Made by a program: the position numbers and the translations under genes. DNA of 15,732 nucleotides, taken from the NCBI GenBank assembly GCA_947088515.1, contig CAMUHA010000060.1, positions 1 through 15,732 of the forward strand. Reading direction: 5' to 3'. Shown here piece by piece: positions 8,742-15,231 of the stretch; position 1 is the stretch's first letter; every line of letters begins with the position of its first letter. This stretch comes from an uncultured bacterium. GTDB taxonomy: Bacteria > Bacillota > Clostridia > Lachnospirales > Lachnospiraceae. The notes below the pieces were generated by a model. It ran no database searches. It saw nothing but the letters and a program-made list of their open reading frames with translations, and had not been told where the DNA came from.

Positions 8742-8757
8742 GGTCTAGGGGCGGAAA

Positions 8758-8787
8758 CGGAACTATAAACAGTAGAAGCGGAACTAT
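8758..8787 (+). repeat. 21-bp-spaced direct repeat before the second sulfatase
   Basis: CGGAACTAT occurs at 8758-8766 and again at 8779-8787, exactly 21 bp apart, in the 61-nt gap between the AraC-type regulator gene and the second sulfatase gene. Direct repeats two helical turns apart are the usual layout of AraC-family operator half-sites. The second copy ends just before the AGGAGG ribosome binding site, so it could act on transcription or on translation, or be chance. Confidence 0.4.
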
Positions 8788-8802
8788 TAATAGGAGGAAA
8801 AA

Positions 8803-10272
8803 ATGAGAGTAGTTATGTTTGACATTGATACGCTTCGTGCGGATCATATGGGGTGTTATGGATATGGCAGGAATACAACTCCTGTAATGGATGAGATTGC
8901 AAGGGAGGGAGTGCGGTTTGACAATTATTATTGTCCCAATGCGCCTTGCCTGCCATCAAGAGCGTCTTTAATCAGCGGCCAGTATGGTGTACATAACGGG
9001 ATTTTAGGTCATGGCGGTACAGCGGCGGATTTAAGGCTTCAGGGAAGAGGCAGGAGCTTTACCGATGAATGTTCTGAGAATGGGTTGTTTATGCAGTTCC
9101 GGCGTGCCGGGTTACATACGGTTTCATTTTCTACTTTTGCGGAACGTCATTCGGCATGGTGGTTTAATGCAGGTTTTAATGAGTGTTTTAACGTGGGAAA
9201 CAGGGGAGGCGAATCTGCAGAGATGGTAACGCCTCATGTGCTTGACTGGCTGGAACGCAATGGCAGAAAAGACAACTGGATGATACATGTACATTATTGG
9301 GACCCGCATACACCGTACCGTACGCCGGCGGATTATAAGAACTGCTTTGACGAAGACGATTTACCGGATGACTGGATTACAGAGGAAATCTTTGAAGAGC
9401 ATTTGCGGCATATTGGTCCTCATGGCGCAAATGAAATTAATATGTGGAATGACGACACTTTTAAACAGTGGCCGAAGCATCCCGGAAAGCTTCAAAATCT
9501 TACAGAGGCAAAGCATTTTATCAACTTATATGATGATGGTGTACGTTATACAGATGACAACATTGGACAGGTCATCGGATGGTTGAAAGATAATAATTTG
9601 TATGATGAGGACCTTGCGGTTATCATCACAGCTGACCATGGTGAGGACCTGGGGGAATTTGGAGTATATGGAGAACATGGAATGGCGGATGAACCGGTCT
9701 GCCGTATTCCCATGATTATCCGGTGGCCAGGGATACAGAAGGGGGCTGTAGCAAAAGGCTTTCATGATAATGTTGACTTGCTGCCTACCATACAGGAACT
9801 TTTGGGGACGCCAATGGTTACTTGGGATGGATACCATTATGATGGTGTGTCTTATGCGCAGACATTGAAGGATGGAAAGGATTGTTCCAAGCCTTATGTG
9901 GTGCTTTCCCAGTGTGCCCATGTATGTCAGCGCAGCGTCCGGTTTGAAGACTATGTCTATATCCGTACAGTGCATGGAGGCTACCATCTATTGCCTGATG
10001 AAATGCTTTTCGATATTAAAAAAGACCCCCACCAGCTGCATGATTTGGCGAAGGACCATCCGGAACTGTGTGCGAAGGGGGCGAAAATGATTCTTGACTG
10101 GAATGATGAGATGATGAAAAGCTCCCGATACGATGCAGACCCAATGTGGACTGTTATGCGAGAAGGAGGGCCAGAGCATTGCAGGGGGCATTTGCAGTCC
10201 TATATAGAGCGGATTAAGGGAACGCCAAGGGAGTATGGAATTGCTTTGCTGAAAGAAAAATATGGGGAGTAG
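8803..10272 (+). CDS. Sulfatase (second, cysteine-type, cytoplasmic)
   Basis: A 489-residue type I sulfatase clearly different from the first. The N-terminus FDIDTLRADHMGCYGYG is typical of the family. The signature is C49-L-P-S-R53-A-S-L-I-S-G59, with C49 as the residue converted to formylglycine; the usual TG at the end is SG. HYWDPHTPY (164-172) and TADHGEDLGE (277-286, with D278-H279) supply the other expected metal- and sulfate-binding residues. No signal peptide is seen, so it should act in the cytoplasm. It sits 61 nt after the response regulator, in the same operon as the two-component system, and a terminator follows at once. Two sulfatases of different subtypes suggest a substrate sulfated at more than one position or two related substrates. 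The start ATG has a good AGGAGG. Confidence 0.93.
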   Translation: MRVVMFDIDTLRADHMGCYGYGRNTTPVMDEIAREGVRFDNYYCPNAPCLPSRASLISGQYGVHNGILGHGGTAADLRLQGRGRSFTDECSENGLFMQFRRAGLHTVSFSTFAERHSAWWFNAGFNECFNVGNRGGESAEMVTPHVLDWLERNGRKDNWMIHVHYWDPHTPYRTPADYKNCFDEDDLPDDWITEEIFEEHLRHIGPHGANEINMWNDDTFKQWPKHPGKLQNLTEAKHFINLYDDGVRYTDDNIGQVIGWLKDNNLYDEDLAVIITADHGEDLGEFGVYGEHGMADEPVCRIPMIIRWPGIQKGAVAKGFHDNVDLLPTIQELLGTPMVTWDGYHYDGVSYAQTLKDGKDCSKPYVVLSQCAHVCQRSVRFEDYVYIRTVHGGYHLLPDEMLFDIKKDPHQLHDLAKDHPELCAKGAKMILDWNDEMMKSSRYDADPMWTVMREGGPEHCRGHLQSYIERIKGTPREYGIALLKEKYGE

Positions 10273-10276
10273 TATG

Positions 10277-10307
10277 AAAGAGGAATCCATTGCGGGTTCC
10301 TCTTTTT
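10277..10307 (+). terminator. Intrinsic terminator after the second sulfatase
   Basis: AAAGAGGAA (10277-10285) pairs with TTCCTCTTT (10297-10305). Two further C-G pairs and a T-G pair extend the stem inward around a 5-nt loop, and the run of T continues to 10307. It ends the plus-strand operon. It also lies 40 bp beyond the stop of the minus-strand split gene, where it may serve as a weaker terminator from the other side. Confidence 0.85.
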
Positions 10308-10345
10308 GCGGTAAATATGAAAATATAAATGTTAAGTGACGGCTT

Positions 10346-11533
10346 TCAGTTTGAAGGAATCCGGAGCGTTTGCCCAATATTTAATATGTCACTGGTAAGT
10401 CCGTTTAAGTTTCTGATTGCATCCACGGTAGTGTTGTACCGCTGGGCCAGCAGCCAGAGGGTATCTCCGGGCCGGACGGTGTATTCAATATAAGGCAGGG
10501 CCTGGGAGGTAGGGATTTTTAGTACTTGCCCAATACTTAGCATATCGCTGGTAAGTCCGTTCAGATTTTTGATTGCGTTTATAGTGGTGTTATACCTTTG
10601 GGCAATCAGCCACAGGCTGTCTCCAGGCTGAACTACATAGGTGGTGATACCGGGTTCTGGTTTGGGGGAAGGAACGTTCTGGCCAATTCCCTGATAAGTG
10701 TCATATAAGGCTTTCCATGTAAGTGGGCCTACAATACCATCGGCATTAAGTCCCATTGTTTGCTGGAATGCAATTACAGATTGTCTGGCGCCACTGCCAA
10801 AGATGCCATCCTGGGCAGGAGCAGGAATGCCAGGGTAAAATTCTGAAATTACATCCAAAAGGTATTGCAGGGTAATTACATCCTGTCCCCTGGAGCCCTG
10901 GCGCAGCACAGAATCTGGCGGAACCGTTCCGATTCCCAAGGAGGAGCCTTCACTGTCCAGCTCTGCCAGTCTGGTGACGGCAGTGTAGAGGCTTGATATT
11001 TTATACCAGGTAGATTTTCCTACGATGCCATCGGGAGCAAGGTTAAAGATGCTCTGGAATTTTGTTACGGCGGCTTTGGTGCTGTCCCAGAAAATACCTG
11101 GGTCATCGGTAATAACAGGAATAGCCGGGTAGTTTTGCCGTATCCGGTTTAGATAAGTTTGTATGGTCTGCACATCAAGCCCTGTGCTGCCTGTTTTAAG
11201 GGGGGCGCCTGGGTAAGAAGAGAGAACGCCTGTATAAATGTTTGTCTCTGCAATTTCTATATTTTTGGGGTAGTAAGTGCGAAGGATTTGCAGGGGGGAG
11301 AGGCCCTGATTTGCCAGCGTAACAGTACCCCATTGGGACATTCCGCGGCAGGTGGTAGTGGTTCCGTTGCAGAAAGAGGTAAAGTAAGGGGCGTTTTGTC
11401 CCTGTATGCGGACATACTGATTAAAAATTTCGTCAACAACTCTGCTGATGGATTCATAAATGGGACGTCCATATACAAAATACTGGTCATAGGAAGTGCT
11501 GTTGGTTATATCAAAACCATACCCCCGGCTTTT
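10346..11533 (-). pseudogene. sleC: 3' part of interrupted spore cortex-lytic gene (SleC-like)
   Basis: This is the C-terminal 395 codons of a SleC-like protein; the first part is at 13512-14141. In order it contains the second half of the SpoIID-like catalytic domain (SRGYGFDITNSTSYDQ at the start, then CRGMSQWG), two peptidoglycan-binding type 1 domains (each ending in DGIVG), and two LysM domains, each with PGDSLW or PGDTLW. The two LysM coding units (about 10364-10485 and 10514-10635) are also similar at DNA level, so they arose by tandem duplication. The frame runs upstream into the mobile element to a TTG at 11570-11572, but there is no ribosome binding site, so this piece is probably not translated alone. 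SleC-type proteins degrade spore cortex during germination. I know the family's PG-binding end, but two LysM domains added at the C-terminus look unusual. The frame is intact, so the gene is interrupted and not decayed. Confidence 0.85.
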
Positions 11534-11537
11534 GTAC
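11534..11537. other. Left attachment site core (GTAC)
   Basis: Junction between the 3' piece of the sleC-like gene and the element. GTAC is the only word at this position shared with the other end in the same codon register and with the right protein length. The crossover dinucleotide is likely GT, judged by the symmetry of the reconstructed attP. Confidence 0.6.
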
Positions 11538-11587
11538 AGCGAGACCAGTGGTTTTGGGTAAAAAGGCAGCAAAAGTCCAGGTTTTTA

Positions 11588-13207
11588 TCAATTAAAATCT
11601 TCCGGGCATACTTTGAACTGAATATAAATATTTCCCTCTGTCACTGTAATTTTCTCAAGCAGAGAGGAGAGAAGCATTTTTTTGACTCTGATGTCTGCAA
11701 GGTGAAATTCTTTTTTCCAGTCTGGCGTCAGGGAAAAAGTCTTTTCTGCCTGGATGTATTGCTTTTCTTTCAAAAACAGCTGGTTTTTAAGCTGATTTGT
11801 CTGTTTATACAGCTGTTGTTTTTTGGCTTCCTTCTCCTTAATCATGGAGGATAGTTTATCTGCGCTGAAGCAATAGTTTTCCCGTATGGCGTCTGGAATT
11901 TTTTCTTCAAGAGTGTGAATGTCATTTTGTATTGATTGAAGTTTATTTTGAAGTTCCTTTAGTCTTTTTTCATTTTTTGCAGTCTGACTGCGTTTATATT
12001 CCAGCCATTCTTCGGTAAGATTAATGGGTTTTAAACCTGCTATGAAGTCTTCAACTGTTTCAAAGACAATGTTTTCCAGATAAGTTTGGGAGTAGCAGGA
12101 GCGTTGTGGACATTTTGAAGGGCAGAGATATCTGCCGGTATAGGCTGTTTTATTTTCGCCCGTTTTGGTTGTCCAGTGGTTGCAGTAGCTTCCGTTTTTT
12201 AAGTTTTTTCCACAATATCCGCAGCAGACAAGGCCCATAAGGGCAAGCTTGCCGCTGGCGCTGAAAGGTATATGATGCTGCATTTCATATTCTTTTGAAG
12301 CTTTTTCCCTTGAGGCGTTAATCTTTGCTTTTCTTGCTTCACGGATTTTTTGGGCTGCTTCCCAGGTGTGCTGCGGTACAATCACTAATTCCGGGAGCTG
12401 TTTATCAGAATAAATCCAGTTTTTTCTGTCCTGATGGATGTATCCGCCCTGATGGATTCTCCGGTTGAGCGCCAGATAACCCATATAAATTGGGTTGGTT
12501 AAGATGCTTCTTATAGTTCCGGATTTCCACTTATCAGTTGTAATAGAGGGAATTTTTTGCCTGTTTAGTTCTTTGGCTATTTTTTCATATCCCATACCAT
12601 GATGGATGGCCAGATGGTAAATTGTCCTGACAACTTCTGCCTTTTCTTCTACAATCTCAAGCTTTTTCAGAAGTCTTCCATGACTGCTGATCATGCCGGA
12701 AGGAATCAGCTGGTAGCCAAAAGGCGCCCTGCCGCCTACAAACTTTCCCGATTTTACCAGCTCTTTTTGAGTATCTTTTACTCTCATACTCGTTTTTTTA
12801 CTTTCCCCTTCATTCTGCCAGAAGCGGATATAGTTCAACAATTTGTCAATGTGTTCCTGGGTTTTTAACTGTCCGTCTTTAATAGTCCAGACCTCTATGC
12901 CAAGCTGGTTTAAGGCGGCTACATAAAAACTGTATTCCTCCTGTCTTCCAATCCGGTCTGACATATAGGTGAGGAGAACATCAAACTGGCGGTTTTTCGC
13001 GTCTGTTAAAATTCTTTGCAAGACTTCCCTTTGTTCCACTGTATTTTTATATGCAGATACTGCTTTTTCAATATATTCCTGGTCAAATACCCATTCAGGA
13101 CGCCCGGCAATATATTGCATGGCCTCGGCTCTTTGGATGGGAATATCGTCATCATGGAGCTGCTGTTTGGAGGACACCCGCAGTAGGGTCCGTACTTTTT
13201 TATACAA
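11588..13207 (-). CDS. Large serine recombinase
   Basis: A 539-residue site-specific recombinase that would integrate and excise the element. The resolvase domain (about residues 1-140) has the catalytic S12 in LLRVSSKQQ and D84-R85-x-x-R88 in YMSDRIGRQ. The recombinase domain (about 150-265) includes GGRAPFGYQL and NPIYMGYLALNRR. A zinc-ribbon domain follows with CCGYCG and further cysteines (CPSKCPQRSC), then a long coiled coil (about 405-475, rich in K, E, L and Q) that controls directionality in this family. All key residues are present, so it looks active. It starts with TTG at 13205-13207 behind a good GGAGGG site; no ATG fits. The start overlaps the end of the 76-residue gene by 8 nt, so the two are probably translationally coupled. 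It ends 53 bp inside the left boundary. Confidence 0.93.
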   Translation of the reverse strand: MYKKVRTLLRVSSKQQLHDDDIPIQRAEAMQYIAGRPEWVFDQEYIEKAVSAYKNTVEQREVLQRILTDAKNRQFDVLLTYMSDRIGRQEEYSFYVAALNQLGIEVWTIKDGQLKTQEHIDKLLNYIRFWQNEGESKKTSMRVKDTQKELVKSGKFVGGRAPFGYQLIPSGMISSHGRLLKKLEIVEEKAEVVRTIYHLAIHHGMGYEKIAKELNRQKIPSITTDKWKSGTIRSILTNPIYMGYLALNRRIHQGGYIHQDRKNWIYSDKQLPELVIVPQHTWEAAQKIREARKAKINASREKASKEYEMQHHIPFSASGKLALMGLVCCGYCGKNLKNGSYCNHWTTKTGENKTAYTGRYLCPSKCPQRSCYSQTYLENIVFETVEDFIAGLKPINLTEEWLEYKRSQTAKNEKRLKELQNKLQSIQNDIHTLEEKIPDAIRENYCFSADKLSSMIKEKEAKKQQLYKQTNQLKNQLFLKEKQYIQAEKTFSLTPDWKKEFHLADIRVKKMLLSSLLEKITVTEGNIYIQFKVCPEDFN

Positions 13208-13430
13208 GGATATTTCCCTCCATGCTTTCTGTGACAGAGGAGGGAAAACAGGAAGTTTTTTCCGGAACTGTTATGGAGGTGATTTTTGTAAGGTATATCT
13301 CTTTTAAACTGGTAATAAAGTTTCGGACTGCTTCCGGGTCGGACTGTTTGGGGAATGTGAGTGTGACTTGGGTTGATTTGTTTTTGCAAGTGAAAGAAAA
13401 TGAAGTCTCATATTTTGGATTTGGATTCAT
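13200..13430 (-). CDS. Small protein of unknown function, candidate excision factor
   Basis: A 76-residue protein encoded directly before, and overlapping by 8 nt with, the serine recombinase. Its ATG (13428-13430) has AAGGA about 7 nt upstream. I recognise no family. The middle (TQVTLTFPKQSDPEAVRNFI, followed by a KEIYL segment) looks like a short strand followed by an amphipathic helix, and there is no membrane segment or helix-turn-helix that I can see. Elements of this kind need a recombination directionality factor for excision, for example the small SprB with SprA of SPbeta. Because this is the only other gene of the element and sits upstream in the same operon, that role is my main guess. 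A plain hypothetical protein cannot be excluded. Confidence 0.7.
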   Translation of the reverse strand: MNPNPKYETSFSFTCKNKSTQVTLTFPKQSDPEAVRNFITSLKEIYLTKITSITVPEKTSCFPSSVTESMEGNILV

Positions 13431-13480
13431 GGAAGTATCCTTAGGATGTATAATTACTATATGCTTATGCAGCGCTGCTT

Positions 13481-13506
13481 TTTTCTATTCAATAGAAAAC
13501 TATTGA
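13481..13506. repeat. Overlapping palindromes next to the right element boundary
   Basis: TTTTCTATTCAATAGAAAA (13481-13499) is a perfect 9-bp inverted repeat around one C. It overlaps TCAATAGAAAACTATTGA (13489-13506), a perfect 7-bp inverted repeat around AAAA. Three CAATAG/CTATTG units therefore lie within 26 bp, ending 6 bp from the GTAC core. They are good candidates for recombinase or excision-factor binding sites on the attP arm. A separate 10-bp palindrome GCAGCGCTGC is at 13469-13478. Confidence 0.65.
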
Positions 13507-14141
13507 TTCCGGTACCATTCCGTGTAAACACGGTTTAGCGCAAAGGTGATAATTGCATAAATGTTGGCTCTTAGGGACGCATCTGGCCAGGTGGCGTAAA
13601 TTTCACTGGAGGCAACATTTTTTACATAGTCAGGGAAGGAAACCTGCACATTGGGGGCAGATGAGTCTGGCTGCCCAAGGTGTACAGTGATTGGATTGGG
13701 AATGACAACCTGACGCAATACATAGGGCTCTGAAATAGTTCCGTCCTGACTGCGTATGCCGCTCATGGAAACAGCAGGCTTTCCAATATGAATTTCTGTC
13801 TGGATAGGGGTTCTTTGCATTTCCTGCATGGGGACGAGGGAAAGAGGCAGAATTGCTGTTTCGCCATCCAAAATGGGAATGTCTGTAATATAAAGAGTAT
13901 TAAAGCCTGAAATTTGTGCAAGTACATTGTATCCTATATAGGGTATACCAGTAAAATACTGGTTTTGTGAAAAGCTCTTTTCCAGTGTTTCGAGGGGAAG
14001 CTTCCCGGTTTCCCCGTTTTCGTCGGTTGTCAATTCATAAATCGTGTTTTCCCGGTCATCCAGTATTTTGATTTTTACTCCGCTTAAGGGGACGGCATCA
14101 TGAGCTGTCCGCGCCTGTATGATTATATAACCGATAGCCAT
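13500..14141 (-). pseudogene. sleC: 5' part of interrupted spore cortex-lytic gene (SleC-like)
   Basis: The open frame of 213 codons encodes the first 210 residues of the SleC-like protein plus three residues from the element. The N-terminus (1-105) resembles the beta-rich pro-region of SleC proteins (IIIQARTAHDAVPLSGVKI, later LDGETAILPLSLVP). Then comes the first half of the SpoIID-like catalytic domain, ending VASSEIYATWPDASLRANI and ALNRVYTEWY; E180 corresponds to the catalytic glutamate expected in SpoIID folds. The insertion falls between this half and the GMSQWG half, so neither piece alone should be active. Joined at GTAC the gene would code for 605 residues. No signal peptide is seen, as expected for a protein made inside the mother cell. 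The ATG at 14139-14141 has GGAG about 11 nt upstream. Confidence 0.87.
13512..13515. other. Right attachment site core (GTAC)
   Basis: Junction between the 5' piece of the sleC-like gene and the element. In the interrupted state the reading frame continues over the junction for three element-derived codons (R, N, Q) and then stops at TAG (13500-13502). Confidence 0.6.
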
Positions 14142-14171
14142 AAATTTTGGTTCTCCTTTTTCCTATATAAT

Positions 14172-14199
14172 TAAAATATGAAGAAATGTAAAGAACAGT
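14172..14199 (-). promoter_or_regulatory. Possible late-sporulation (sigma-K/E-like) promoter of the sleC-like gene
   Basis: On the minus strand CATATTTTA (14172-14180) fits the CATA-N3-TA -10 element of mother-cell sigma factors. An AC dinucleotide (14198-14199 complement) lies 17 bp upstream and could be a minimal -35. It is about 30 bp from the start codon. The motif is short and the region is AT-rich, so this is suggestive only. No good sigma-A promoter is seen in this stretch on this strand. Confidence 0.35.
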
Positions 14200-14258
14200 T
14201 ACTGGCATCAGATGGACATTGTATTTGGCCGGAAAAGATTTTATTTTTTCTTTTTTTA

Positions 14259-14267
14259 TGGTATATT
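14259..14267 (+). promoter_or_regulatory. Possible extended -10 promoter of the glycohydrolase gene
   Basis: TGGTATATT (14259-14267) has the TG-n-TATANT form of an extended -10 element, about 70 bp before the start codon at 14337. Only a weak T-rich -35 precedes it. It would drive the glycohydrolase and cutC genes, divergent from the split gene. Confidence 0.35.
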
Positions 14268-14336
14268 TTTTTAATAACATTTGATTTGATAAGCGGATTG
14301 GGAATCAAAGCAGGAGAGAGGAATGGGAGGCATAGA

Positions 14337-15194
14337 ATGGACCGGAAAGCTATAGCAAGAGAAACGCTGGGAATCATGGAACGGGGATTTTATGAGTATA
14401 AAGGAAAACAGATTGACATAAAAGCAGATATGGAGGAATCGGTAAGACGGAGTATTCTAATTACACCGGAGCAGGGAAATGTAATTTTGGAAAAGTTTGA
14501 CGGCATGCAGGGGGATATAAATCCGGGCGCATATTCAGGGGGAGAAAGGTCAGAGGGGCAATATACACAGGTGGAAAATATATCTACGGTGGATGCCATA
14601 CGCCGTCTGTCTAAGGAGGGCAGGAAGAACATAGGTGTGCTGAATTTTGCCAGTGCAAAGAATCCAGGCGGCGGATTTATTAATGGGGCGATGGCGCAGG
14701 AAGAGAGTCTGGCGGCTTCCAGTACCCTTTATAGGACATTGATTTCCCATGAAACATATTATAGGGAAAACCGTGCCCAAAGCTCTATGATATACACAGA
14801 TTATGGAATATACTCCCCGGATGTGGTGTTTTTCAGGGATGGACGGTTTGCGCTGACAGAAAATCCTGTAAAGGCTTCAGTTTTGACGCTTCCGGCGGTT
14901 AATATGGGGCAGGTAATGTTAAAAGGAGAAGATATAGAGACGGCAAAGCAGGCAATGAGGCGCAGAATGAAGCTTGCGCTGGCGATTTTTGCCAGTCAGG
15001 GAGCGGAGACGCTGGCGCTGGGAGCATATGGCTGTGGTGTATTTGGCAATGACCCCGAAATAATAGCGCTCTGGTGGAAGGAAATTCTGGAAGAGGGTAT
15101 GAACAAATATTTTACATCTGTTTTTTATGCAGTATTAGACCATTCAAAAACGGGGAAATGTATTGCGGCTTTTGAGAAACAGCTGTGCAGCTGA
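14337..15194 (+). CDS. Microbial-type poly(ADP-ribose) glycohydrolase (PARG), TIGR02452-like
   Basis: A 285-residue macro-domain-related hydrolase that removes ADP-ribose units from proteins or nucleic acid. The bacterial PARG signature GGG-x7-QEE is present as GGGFINGAMAQEE (111-123); the second glutamate is the expected catalytic residue. NFASAKNP directly before it and GAYGCGVFGND (229-239) complete the ADP-ribose pocket. The frame extends upstream to 14178, but the added segment is a hydrophobic stretch of low complexity with no ribosome binding site. The ATG at 14337 has GGGAGG 6 nt before it and gives a normal family length. It is followed 37 nt later by cutC, likely one operon. No ADP-ribosyltransferase partner is in the window. 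Confidence 0.9.
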   Translation: MDRKAIARETLGIMERGFYEYKGKQIDIKADMEESVRRSILITPEQGNVILEKFDGMQGDINPGAYSGGERSEGQYTQVENISTVDAIRRLSKEGRKNIGVLNFASAKNPGGGFINGAMAQEESLAASSTLYRTLISHETYYRENRAQSSMIYTDYGIYSPDVVFFRDGRFALTENPVKASVLTLPAVNMGQVMLKGEDIETAKQAMRRRMKLALAIFASQGAETLALGAYGCGVFGNDPEIIALWWKEILEEGMNKYFTSVFYAVLDHSKTGKCIAAFEKQLCS

Positions 15195-15231
15195 AACAGG
15201 CAGATTGGTTAAAAAATCAGGAGGGATTTAC

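Larger units (their letters stand above)
11534..13515 (-). mobile_element. Small serine-recombinase element inserted in the sleC-like gene
   Basis: The element separates two halves of one gene and is bounded by GTAC at 11534-11537 and 13512-13515; the excised circle would be 1,978 bp. Its only genes are the large serine recombinase and a 76-residue gene, both on the minus strand like the host gene. Both GTAC copies stand in the same codon register (TAC codon), and recombination there gives the continuous peptide EWYKSRGYGFD. The joined element ends would be partly symmetric: AAAACCACTG on one side (11546-11555 complement) and CAATAGTTTT on the other, 8 of 10 bases inverted-complementary, with the centre at GT. 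This is what the attP of a large serine recombinase looks like. A second shared word, CCGG, nearby would also keep the frame but removes two residues compared with SleC proteins as I remember them. Confidence 0.82.

Noticed and set aside
11570..11572. TTG start for separate translation of the 3' piece of the sleC-like gene
   Set aside because: No ribosome binding site precedes it, the first dozen residues come from the element, and the product would lack half of the catalytic domain.
11159..11854. Plus-strand open frame of 231 codons across the left element boundary
   Set aside because: It is antisense to the sleC-like and recombinase coding frames, has no ribosome binding site, and its composition is that of a shadow frame.
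13051..13506. Plus-strand open frame of 151 codons in the element
   Set aside because: It is antisense to the 76-residue gene and the recombinase start; no start signal and no recognisable domain.
13508..13512. CCGG as the crossover word instead of GTAC
   Set aside because: It also restores the frame but gives EWYRGYGF, two residues shorter than SleC proteins as I remember them (EWYRNKGYN-like), and it is not at the symmetry centre of the joined ends.
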